Made by a program: the position numbers and the translations under genes
Notes under the pieces: generated by a model
Databases searched by the model: none
Told to the model about the DNA's origin: nothing
Seen by the model: the letters and a program-made list of their open reading frames with translations, nothing else
Part shown: one piece after another, positions 1-6,998 of the stretch
Layout: each line of letters opens with the position of its first letter
Position numbering within the stretch: the first letter of the stretch is position 1
Source of the DNA: Bacillota bacterium
GTDB lineage: Bacteria > Bacillota > Bacilli > Bacillales > Cytobacillaceae
Reading direction: 5' to 3'
Assembly (NCBI GenBank): GCA_030705745.1
Contig: JAUZPT010000152.1
Coordinates: forward strand, 1 to 7,036
Length of the DNA stretch: 7,036 bases

Positions 1-60
1 GTTTAATGAGGTAATCTCTAATAAAACTATCAACATATTAACGCGGTGATCAGATAAAGA

Positions 61-111
<51 letters not shown>

Positions 112-143
112 ATAAAAGGCTGTCGAATGTTTTTCGACAGCCT
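112..143 (-). terminator. Rho-independent terminator of the LacI-family gene
   Basis: Positions 117-127 (AGGCTGTCGAA) pair perfectly with 133-143 (TTCGACAGCCT), giving an 11-bp stem with a 5-nt loop. On the minus strand the stem is followed by TTTTATTTTATTT, a U-rich tail that continues into the AAAT repeat. It starts 28 bases past the repressor stop codon, so it is well placed to end the amylase-repressor transcript. Confidence 0.85.
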
Positions 144-144
144 G

Positions 145-168
145 AGCGAAGTATTTGCTTCGCTTTTT
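145..168 (+). terminator. Second hairpin with a plus-strand T tract, probable terminator for a gene left of the window
   Basis: AGCGAAG at 145-151 pairs with CTTCGCT at 158-164 (7 bp, 6-nt loop), and the plus strand continues with a run of five T at 164-168. The T tract is on the plus-strand side only, so this would stop transcription entering from the left. With the neighbouring minus-strand terminator it forms a back-to-back pair, which suggests a gene beyond the left edge that converges on the repressor gene. No such coding region can be identified here. Confidence 0.6.
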
Positions 169-170
169 GA

Positions 171-1214
171 TTAAATTATTATTGATTTGCCCGTATAGGG
201 TGCATCGCAGGACTGACGTTTGACGAGTTGATGAGAGATGATGACTCGTTTCGTCGGCTCATTGCTATTTTCAATTAATTGAATCAGACATTTTGAAGCC
301 TGATAACCAAGATCAAAAATATTTATATCGACAGAAGTCAATGGGGGCTTGGCCATTTCAGAAAGCAGAACATTATTGAAACTGACAATTGAAATATCAC
401 CAGGCACACTTAAACCCATTTCATCAAGAGTATTCAAAACACCAAGCGCCATAAAATCATCTGCAACTACAAGGGCAGTGGGACACTGCTCAAGAGACAT
501 TAACTCCCCCACGGCTTCACGGCCTCCTTCACGAAGGAACTCTTCATGAATAATGTACTCATTGCATAGTGGGATTTCCGCCTCTCTCAATGCTCTCTCG
601 TACCCGAGAAGGCGATCTACTGTGACAACAAGATCAAGACTACCACCTACAAAGGCAATATGTTGATGCCCAAGCTCGATCAAATATTCCGTAGCTTCCT
701 TCATGGACCGAAAATTATCATTATCGACATGCGTTATTTGCTCAACGTGTTTATATGGTTTTCCAATAACTACAAATGGAAAATCCCTTCCCTGTAAGTA
801 AGAGATAACTTTATCCTCGACTTTTGAGTAAAGCAGGACGACTCCATCCACTCGTTTTCCTTGTACCATATGAATAACCGCATCCAATATCTCATCTTCC
901 GACTTCCCTGTTGTCATATGTAAAGCATAATTTTTTTCATGTGCACCTTCACTGATTCCCTGAAGGACGGTCGGGAAAAAGGGATTTTGAAACACAACAT
1001 CACTTGAACTCGGCATGACAAGACCGATTGCTCGTGTCGATTGGCTTGCTAGGCTTCGTGCGATAAAGTTTGGGTGGTATCCTAGCTGCTCCATCGCTTC
1101 TTTAACTCTTTGCTTAGTTTTTTCACTGATCCGCGGACTATTGGCAATCACTCGGGAAACTGTGGATGGTGCAACATTTGCTAGCTGCGCCACATCTTTT
1201 ATCGTTACCGCCAA
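171..1214 (-). CDS. malR: LacI/GalR-family transcriptional repressor, MalR-like (maltose/maltodextrin regulator)
   Basis: A 347-residue LacI-family repressor of normal family length. Residues 3-23 form the N-terminal helix-turn-helix (TIKDVAQLANVAPSTVSRVI), followed by the hinge helix around 48-60 with the ARSL motif that inserts in the minor groove. Residues 61 to about 335 are the periplasmic-binding-protein-like effector and dimerisation domain, with NPFFPTVLQGI, the VDGVVLL segment and the TALVVADDFMALGVL and DISIVSFNN motifs. I chose the TTG at 1214 because GGAAAGGGG then sits 8 nt upstream; the longer reading from the GTG at 1223 starts inside that site, and MAVTIKDVA is the usual family N-terminus. 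It lies 81 bp after the amylase stop in the same direction with no terminator between, so co-transcription is likely. The malR role is inferred from sequence resemblance and from the amylase and neopullulanase neighbours; the effector sugar cannot be read from sequence. Confidence 0.88.
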   Translation of the reverse strand: MAVTIKDVAQLANVAPSTVSRVIANSPRISEKTKQRVKEAMEQLGYHPNFIARSLASQSTRAIGLVMPSSSDVVFQNPFFPTVLQGISEGAHEKNYALHMTTGKSEDEILDAVIHMVQGKRVDGVVLLYSKVEDKVISYLQGRDFPFVVIGKPYKHVEQITHVDNDNFRSMKEATEYLIELGHQHIAFVGGSLDLVVTVDRLLGYERALREAEIPLCNEYIIHEEFLREGGREAVGELMSLEQCPTALVVADDFMALGVLNTLDEMGLSVPGDISIVSFNNVLLSEMAKPPLTSVDINIFDLGYQASKCLIQLIENSNEPTKRVIISHQLVKRQSCDAPYTGKSIII

Positions 1215-1222
1215 ATCATTCA

Positions 1223-1231
1223 CCCCTTTCC
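1223..1231 (-). promoter_or_regulatory. Ribosome binding site that decides the repressor start
   Basis: On the minus strand GGAAAGGGG is followed by TGAATGAT and then TTG. The 8-nt spacing is near optimal for the TTG at 1214, whereas the in-frame GTG at 1223-1221 overlaps the last G of this site and leaves no spacing. A small inverted repeat (CTTTC-N3-GAAAG, 1226-1238) overlaps it and could partly pair with the site in the mRNA. Confidence 0.7.
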
Positions 1232-1257
1232 AAGAAAGTTACTCCGCTCTTTTCTTT

Positions 1258-1263
1258 ATTATA
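1258..1263 (-). promoter_or_regulatory. Possible -10 box of a secondary promoter for the repressor gene
   Basis: The minus strand carries a perfect TATAAT here, 44 bases before the TTG start, within an AT-rich stretch. The hexamer 17 bp upstream reads CGTCAA, a poor -35, and there is no TGn extension. A repressor-specific promoter is therefore possible but weakly supported; read-through from the amylase promoter is the alternative. Confidence 0.3.
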
Positions 1264-1295
1264 AAATAAAACTCGCTTGCTTGACGTTTTTTAAA

Positions 1296-2834
1296 TTAAG
1301 AAGATTTTCTCTGCCTTCTTTTTTTGAAAAGAAGAAAAATGAATACTGCAAAAGCCACATACACCGATGCAACCGATAAAATTAAAGGCAAATTAAACCC
1401 GGTCTTATTTGCCAATACATAGATTTCCGCTTTATCTCGGTCAAGAATGATTGTGTACTTGCTTCCTTTGCTCTTGACAGTGTCCCCGCCAAGCAATCCG
1501 CGCAGCTCTTTCCCATCTTCAAGCTGCTTACCTGTTAATGTTACAGTTTGAGATTTACTTGTATTATTGATCGCAATAACGGTTGTTTCATTTTTATATT
1601 TCCGTTTAAAAACAGTCATTCCGTTTTCTTCAAATAGTTTTTCCATTGTTCCCCTTCTTAAAGAAGGAAGCTGATTCCTTAACTCACCCAACTTTGTTAT
1701 GTAATCAATTAGATCTGTATCTGCTCTGAAGTTCATTTGACGTCTGTTATCTGGGTCATTACCCCCATTAAGGGCAATTTCACTACCATAATATACAATC
1801 GGAATGCCTGGTCCTGTATATAAATAAGTTAAAGCCATTTCCCAGCGCGAACCCGGAAACTGCTTATTACGAACAATATCACTCGTAAATCGAGGAGTAT
1901 CATGATTATCTAAAAAATTTCCATTTAAATACGGCTTTTTGTATAACTTCTTATTTCTTTCCCAATCGTTAAAAAGCCAGCTTAATGTTTCATCCGGTTT
2001 GGCAAAGGCCGTTCGAAGATCACTGTTCAGGGGATAATCAACAAATCCATCGATACCTGTTTGAGCATAGTTCGCAATGTACTTTGGATCATTGGACGCT
2101 ACTTCTCCGAGAAGATAAAAATTCTTCTTTACTTTTTTTACTTCTCTGGAAAAATCTTTCCAGAAACTCATAGGCACATGCCTAACCGTATCAAGGCGAT
2201 ATCCATCGATATCAGTTTTCTTTATCCACCATTTGGCGGCATCGATCAAATATTTCTTCACTTCTGGATTTTCCTGTGCAAGATCTGGCAAATCATAAAT
2301 CCAGCCATTTTCGAGATCCTTTTGGTCGTTCCAGTTCATAACGGGTTTTTTTTCATGGAACCAGTTTTTTTTCGTTGGATCATTTACCCATGGGTTATTT
2401 GGGCCGACATGATTCGCTACAAAATCGAGAATAACCTTGATTCCCCTTTTATGCGCTTCTTTCACAAGCCTTTGAAACGTTTGCATTGTTCCAAAATGCT
2501 CATCAGGCTTATAAAAATCTTTAATCCAGTATCCATGGTAACCAGGATTTTCATTGTCGAAAATCGGTGTCAACCAAATCGCCGTGAATCCCATACCCTT
2601 TAAGTAATCAAGCTTATCAATAATACCCTGAAAATCCCCACCGTGATAAGCCAAGGGATCTTTTAAATTCACATCGTAATCGTTCTTTGTATCACCGTCG
2701 TTAAATCGATCCACCATTAAAAAATAAACCGTTTCATCCTGCCATTTTCTATCTTTGTTTTCAGCAGCATGAACAGGAAGTGCAGCTAAAAAAAGCATTG
2801 AAATCATGGCTAACACGCACCATTTTTTCTTCAT
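1296..2834 (-). CDS. Secreted, membrane-anchored alpha-amylase (GH13, subfamily 45-like)
   Basis: A 512-residue alpha-amylase that should hydrolyse alpha-1,4 links of starch, glycogen or maltodextrin outside the cell. Residues 1-23 are a signal peptide (MKKK, hydrophobic core, VHA before the likely cut). The (beta/alpha)8 barrel carries the GH13 regions: DFVANH at 137-142, LPDL at 182-185, GYRLDTVRH with nucleophile Asp215, LLGEV with acid/base Glu244, and DNHD with Asp312. An all-beta C-domain follows to about 475. Residues 482-503 are one hydrophobic helix, then KKRRQRKSS, so the enzyme is probably anchored in the membrane facing outward; there is no LPXTG sortase signal. A Trp pair at 202-203 and the length match the GH13_45 enzymes of the BaqA/GTA type. 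The start is the ATG 7 nt after AAGGAGG; an in-frame extension to 2915 would bury the signal peptide. It is divergent from the neopullulanase, and a promoter with a cre box precedes it. Confidence 0.93.
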   Translation of the reverse strand: MKKKWCVLAMISMLFLAALPVHAAENKDRKWQDETVYFLMVDRFNDGDTKNDYDVNLKDPLAYHGGDFQGIIDKLDYLKGMGFTAIWLTPIFDNENPGYHGYWIKDFYKPDEHFGTMQTFQRLVKEAHKRGIKVILDFVANHVGPNNPWVNDPTKKNWFHEKKPVMNWNDQKDLENGWIYDLPDLAQENPEVKKYLIDAAKWWIKKTDIDGYRLDTVRHVPMSFWKDFSREVKKVKKNFYLLGEVASNDPKYIANYAQTGIDGFVDYPLNSDLRTAFAKPDETLSWLFNDWERNKKLYKKPYLNGNFLDNHDTPRFTSDIVRNKQFPGSRWEMALTYLYTGPGIPIVYYGSEIALNGGNDPDNRRQMNFRADTDLIDYITKLGELRNQLPSLRRGTMEKLFEENGMTVFKRKYKNETTVIAINNTSKSQTVTLTGKQLEDGKELRGLLGGDTVKSKGSKYTIILDRDKAEIYVLANKTGFNLPLILSVASVYVAFAVFIFLLFKKRRQRKSS

Positions 2835-2841
2835 GTAGGTC

Positions 2842-2848
2842 CCTCCTT
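2842..2848 (-). promoter_or_regulatory. Strong ribosome binding site of the amylase gene
   Basis: AAGGAGG on the minus strand lies 7 nt before the ATG at 2834. It fixes the start so that the protein begins MKKKW and opens with a clean signal peptide. The site begins 6 bases beyond the leader hairpin (2855-2881), so structure there could affect translation as well as transcription. Confidence 0.85.
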
Positions 2849-2849
2849 C

Positions 2850-2881
2850 AAAAATAGGGAAGGGGTTAAGCCCCTTCCCTA
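2850..2881 (-). terminator. Intrinsic-terminator-like hairpin in the amylase mRNA leader (candidate attenuator)
   Basis: On the minus strand TAGGGAAGGGG and CCCCTTCCCTA form a perfect 11-bp stem (arms 2871-2881 and 2855-2865) around a 5-nt loop, followed at once by TTTTT (2850-2854). This has the form of a rho-independent terminator, yet it lies between the predicted promoter and the amylase ribosome binding site, where no minus-strand gene needs ending. The T tract is present only on the minus-strand side. It may be an attenuator or an mRNA-stabilising 5' hairpin. I see no C-rich upstream segment that could act as a conventional antiterminator. Confidence 0.65.
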
Positions 2882-2946
2882 CCACCATTTTAAACGAACA
2901 AGCATAACTGTCCAATAAAATTCTTAGCCTTTGGTTTCACCCGCCG

Positions 2947-2963
2947 TTAAGCCTAGTGCTTAA
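2947..2963. promoter_or_regulatory. Inverted repeat TTAAGC-N5-GCTTAA in the amylase leader
   Basis: A perfect 6-bp inverted repeat with a CTAGT spacer sits just downstream of the cre box, within the predicted transcribed amylase leader. It could be an operator half-site pair or a small RNA hairpin. It lacks the central CG of typical LacI-family operators, so assigning it to the neighbouring repressor is doubtful. Confidence 0.35.
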
Positions 2964-2968
2964 ATTAT

Positions 2969-2983
2969 ATGAAAGCGATTGCA
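2969..2983. promoter_or_regulatory. cre box (CcpA site), possibly also read by the local LacI-type repressor
   Basis: ATGAAAGCGATTGCA fits the Bacillus cre consensus WTGNAANCGNWNNCW at every defined position and has two TGNAANC-type half sites. It lies about 5 to 19 bases downstream of the start of transcription predicted from the amylase promoter, a place where CcpA would block transcription of the amylase. For the divergent neopullulanase it lies far upstream of the likely promoter. LacI-family operators look alike, so the MalR-like protein encoded here could also bind it. Confidence 0.75.
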
Positions 2984-2994
2984 CAATACTTTTA

Positions 2995-3022
2995 ATTATA
3001 GTGTTATTCTTGCATTTGACAA
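2995..3022 (-). promoter_or_regulatory. SigA-type promoter of the amylase (-repressor) transcript
   Basis: On the minus strand TTGTCA (3022-3017, 5 of 6 to consensus), a 16-bp spacer and a perfect TATAAT (3000-2995) are followed by an expected start near 2988. This leaves a leader of about 155 nt before the amylase start, containing the cre box, the TTAAGC dyad and the terminator-like hairpin. Confidence 0.7.
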
Positions 3023-3024
3023 CA

Positions 3025-3048
3025 TTTTTTTTGTTTTTCCAAAAAAAA
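3025..3048. promoter_or_regulatory. T-tract/A-tract block upstream of the amylase promoter
   Basis: Eight T (3025-3032), G, five T, CC and eight A (3041-3048) lie directly upstream of the amylase -35 box, in the position of an UP element. Phased A/T runs of this kind tend to curve DNA and attract the RNA polymerase alpha subunit. The two tracts could also pair as a weak A-U hairpin. The role is inferred from composition and position only. Confidence 0.35.
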
Positions 3049-3068
3049 GATCACATCTTGTAACATAT

Positions 3069-3098
3069 TTGTAATGAATTACACACGGAATGTATTAT
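3069..3098 (+). promoter_or_regulatory. Candidate SigA-type promoter of the neopullulanase gene
   Basis: TTGTAA (3069-3074, 4 of 6), an 18-bp spacer and TATTAT (3093-3098, 5 of 6) form the best plus-strand promoter match upstream of the GTG at 3163. It would give a leader of roughly 55-60 nt. The match is moderate, and its -35 overlaps a 14-bp dyad (3070-3083), which could be an operator. Confidence 0.4.
3070..3083. promoter_or_regulatory. Palindrome TGTAAT-GA-ATTACA over the neopullulanase -35 region
   Basis: A perfect 6-2-6 dyad covers the candidate -35 box. A copy of TTGTAA at 3058-3063 repeats the TTGTAA at 3069-3074 with an 11-bp offset, about one helical turn. This arrangement would suit a dimeric regulator. 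The centre is GA, not the CG usual for LacI-family sites, and the spacing does not fit GlnR (TGTNA-N7-TNACA), so no factor can be named. Confidence 0.35.
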
Positions 3099-3156
3099 TA
3101 ACAATCTATATTTAGTAAAATACCCTTATATTAATCTTCACACAGGAAAGGAATGA

Positions 3157-4923
<1,767 letters not shown>

Positions 4924-4931
4924 AATGGAAA

Positions 4932-4967
4932 AAGCGGACTCATTGAATTTGAGCCCGCTTGTTTTTT
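4932..4967. terminator. Bidirectional rho-independent terminator shared by neopullulanase and asnO
   Basis: Positions 4932-4942 pair with 4950-4960 around a 7-nt loop. The plus strand then has TTTTTT (4962-4967) and the minus strand has TTTTT after its stem. One internal position is an A/C mismatch in plus-strand RNA but becomes a G-U pair in minus-strand RNA, so the stem is stronger for the asparagine synthetase transcript. The hairpin starts 8 bases after the neopullulanase stop and ends 14 bases from the asnO stop. Confidence 0.85.
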
Positions 4968-4974
4968 GGATTGA

Positions 4975-6822
4975 TTAATCAACTACGTTGATTCCATATT
5001 CCTCAAACCAAACATGGATCTGGTACAGATGTGCCAGCAGCTGGGGACCGGTCATTAATTGCCCGAACCATGGCTGCTTAAATGCCGTTCCTCCTGATGC
5101 TAAGATCTCATGCAATTGTTCGGCGTCAAAGAATTCGTGCAATACCGAGGATTTTTTCTCCAATGATTCTTTAAGGAGATTTTGAACAAGCTTAGTGTAA
5201 TAAGGATTATGTGTTTTTGGATAGGGACTCTTCTTTCTGTAAAGAACATCTTCCGGCAAGATGCCTTCAAACGCTTTTCGAAGTATTCCCTTTTCCCTGC
5301 CTCCGTACATCTTCATGTCCCATGGGATATTCCAGGCGTATTCGACGATACGGTGATCGGAAAACGGTACCCTCACCTCAAGGCCTGCTCCCATGCTCAT
5401 TCGATCCTTCCTGTCGAGGAGCGTTGTCATGAACCAAATCATATTCAGATAGAATATTTCCCTTCTCTTCGCTTCTTCCGGTGTCTCTCCATCAAGCTTC
5501 GGTGTTTCAGCGACGGAAGCCATATATTTCTCCATCACATGCTCATTCAGCTTCAATTTTTCACGCCAGTTGTTTTTCAATAAATTCTGCCGTTCAACCA
5601 CAGACCTCATCCAAGGAAAGCCAACGCGCGCTAGATCATCGGCTCTGTGAAACCACGGATAGCCCCCGAAAATTTCATCGGCACATTCACCTGAGAGACT
5701 AACTACAAAGTCCTTTTTAATTTCCCTGCAAAACCATAACAGCGAAGAATCGATATCTGCCATACCTGGAATATCCCTGACGACAACTGCTTCTGCCAAA
5801 TTCTCAGCCAACTGGTCTTGATTGATTAAAATGCTGCTGTGATTCGTGGAAAACGCATTTGCCATGAGCTGAATATATCGAGAATCAGCGTCAGGTTGAA
5901 ATTCATTCTTTTGAAAATAAAGATGATTTCCTTCGTAATCGATCGAATACGTATGAAGATTCCCCTTGCCCGTTGCTGCAAATTGCTGTGCAGCAATGGC
6001 GGTAATGATACTGGAATCTACCCCTCCGGATAAGAATGTCGCTAACGGAACATCCGAAACGAGCTGTCTCGTCACTGCATCTGATACAAGGTACTTTACT
6101 TTTTCAATCGTCTCATCAACGCTATCCGTATGTTTCCTACTTTCTACATTCCAATAGCGCCACAGCGTCAGCCCATTTCTCGTGAAAATCAGTGAATGCG
6201 CCGGCTTTAATTCCTTACAGCCTCTGAATACCCCTGTTCCCGGAGTCCTTGATGGTCCAAGTCCAAAAATATCCGCCAAACCTTCTCTATCCAACTCAGC
6301 CTTGACGGACGGGTGTGCAAGAATTGCTTTTAATTCAGATCCAAACAGTATTCCTCCTGAAAACTCCCGATAGAAAAGCGGTTTTACACCCAATCGATCG
6401 CGTGAAATAAAAAGTTTTTCATTTTTTTCATCCCAAATGGCAAAAGCAAATATCCCATTTAAATGATAAACACAGTCTTCTGCCCATTCTATATAGGCGG
6501 ATAACAGTACTTCTGTATCAGAATGACCTGTAAACGAATATCCTTTAGAGAGCAGCTCTTTTCTTATATCCTCTGTATTATACAATTCACCATTGTAGCA
6601 GATTGTATAAGAAGCACCCTTACCCGTTTTTTGCATCGGTTGGCGTCCACCTTCAGGATCAACGACAATTAAACGTTTGTGCCCAAAACCTACATGACCT
6701 TCAATCCATACATTCGTTTCATCGGGCCCTCTCTTTTCAAGGGTAGTTGTCATTTTAGTCAAAGTATTAATTTCTTTATTTAGATTTCTTTTAAAATCAA
6801 TCCATCCAGTAATTCCACACAT
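4975..6822 (-). CDS. asnO: Glutamine-hydrolysing asparagine synthetase, AsnO-type
   Basis: A 615-residue class II asparagine synthetase that makes asparagine from aspartate, glutamine and ATP in the cytoplasm. The start MCGITGW exposes Cys2 as the N-terminal nucleophile once Met is removed. The glutaminase domain covers about 2-200 and shows RGPDE (31-35), GHKRL (47-51), YNGELYN (76-82) and SDTEV (101-105). The synthetase domain covers about 240-540, with the ATP-pyrophosphatase loop SGGVDS at 265-270 and SGECADEIFGGYPW at 377-390, then LDRKDRMSMGAGLEVRVPF. Length and the motifs FGLGPSRTPGTGVF and GECADEIFGGYPWF resemble B. subtilis AsnO (YisO) more than AsnB or AsnH. The ATG at 6822 lies 7 nt after GGAGG; an in-frame ATG at 6849 would hide the catalytic Cys and include the ribosome binding site. 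In B. subtilis asnO is a sporulation gene; here the promoter evidence is ambiguous. It converges on the neopullulanase and shows no functional tie to it. Confidence 0.92.
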   Translation of the reverse strand: MCGITGWIDFKRNLNKEINTLTKMTTTLEKRGPDETNVWIEGHVGFGHKRLIVVDPEGGRQPMQKTGKGASYTICYNGELYNTEDIRKELLSKGYSFTGHSDTEVLLSAYIEWAEDCVYHLNGIFAFAIWDEKNEKLFISRDRLGVKPLFYREFSGGILFGSELKAILAHPSVKAELDREGLADIFGLGPSRTPGTGVFRGCKELKPAHSLIFTRNGLTLWRYWNVESRKHTDSVDETIEKVKYLVSDAVTRQLVSDVPLATFLSGGVDSSIITAIAAQQFAATGKGNLHTYSIDYEGNHLYFQKNEFQPDADSRYIQLMANAFSTNHSSILINQDQLAENLAEAVVVRDIPGMADIDSSLLWFCREIKKDFVVSLSGECADEIFGGYPWFHRADDLARVGFPWMRSVVERQNLLKNNWREKLKLNEHVMEKYMASVAETPKLDGETPEEAKRREIFYLNMIWFMTTLLDRKDRMSMGAGLEVRVPFSDHRIVEYAWNIPWDMKMYGGREKGILRKAFEGILPEDVLYRKKSPYPKTHNPYYTKLVQNLLKESLEKKSSVLHEFFDAEQLHEILASGGTAFKQPWFGQLMTGPQLLAHLYQIHVWFEEYGINVVD

Positions 6823-6829
6823 GTTAATA

Positions 6830-6834
6830 CCTCC
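6830..6834 (-). promoter_or_regulatory. Ribosome binding site that decides the asnO start
   Basis: GGAGG on the minus strand is followed by TATTAAC and ATG (7-nt spacing). It rules out the upstream in-frame ATG at 6849 and puts Cys at position 2, as required for the N-terminal nucleophile of the glutaminase domain. Confidence 0.85.
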
Positions 6835-6878
6835 GCCATAAATGAGCATGAAAATATATTTTTTTTACGATGTGTTTT

Positions 6879-6908
6879 TATCATATGCATCAATGGGTTA
6901 CTGGTTAA
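6879..6908 (-). promoter_or_regulatory. Candidate asnO promoter (SigA-like, or mother-cell SigK/SigE-like)
   Basis: On the minus strand TTAACC (6908-6903), a 17-bp spacer and TATGAT (6885-6880) give a fair SigA match (4 of 6 and 5 of 6). The same stretch contains CATATGATA (6887-6879), which fits the SigK -10 pattern CATAnnnTA, with an AC 16 bp upstream. Sequence alone cannot decide between them. The start of transcription would fall near 6873, giving a leader of about 50 nt. Confidence 0.45.
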
Positions 6909-6998
6909 TTGTCCTAAATACTCTCTTTGAAAAAGTTATAAAACGTGACGAAGATGTCTAAAAAGAGTAATGTACGCAATGTTTACGGAGGTAATATC

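Noticed and set aside
1..36. Minus-strand ATG at 36 open to the left edge
   Set aside because: No Shine-Dalgarno sequence precedes it, and only 12 codons are visible; there is not enough to call a gene.
1..49. Possible C-terminal tail of a plus-strand gene ending in TGA at 47-49
   Set aside because: The 15 open codons could occur by chance, and no family signal is visible, although the plus-strand terminator at 145-168 makes a gene to the left plausible.
1380..1460. Sortase sorting signal at the amylase C-terminus
   Set aside because: A hydrophobic segment and a basic tail are present, but no LPXTG-like motif precedes them (only NLPLIL), so a plain transmembrane anchor fits better.
2473..2485. 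Palindrome around AAACGTTT inside the amylase gene as a MalR or cre operator
   Set aside because: Only 8 bp are truly symmetric, spacing does not fit the cre consensus, and it encodes conserved protein sequence (MQTFQR).
2061..2603. A 180-codon plus-strand open frame inside the amylase gene
   Set aside because: It lies antisense to a gene with complete GH13 motifs, and its product is low-complexity aromatic-rich sequence with no recognisable domain; it is a shadow of the real gene.
2835..2915. In-frame upstream extension of the amylase to a TTG at 2915 (27 extra residues)
   Set aside because: It runs through the leader hairpin and the ribosome binding site, has no Shine-Dalgarno sequence of its own, and would place the signal peptide inside the protein.
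3016..3021. Perfect TTGACA on the plus strand as -35 box of the neopullulanase promoter
   Set aside because: No -10-like hexamer lies 15-19 bp downstream (the region is CCAAAAAAAA); the bases overlap the -35 of the minus-strand amylase promoter.
5182..5583. A 133-codon plus-strand open frame inside asnO
   Set aside because: It is antisense to the conserved synthetase domain and has no ribosome binding site or recognisable motif.
6823..6849. Upstream ATG for asnO (9 extra residues)
   Set aside because: It would bury the Cys nucleophile that must become the N-terminus, and it includes the GGAGG of the true start.
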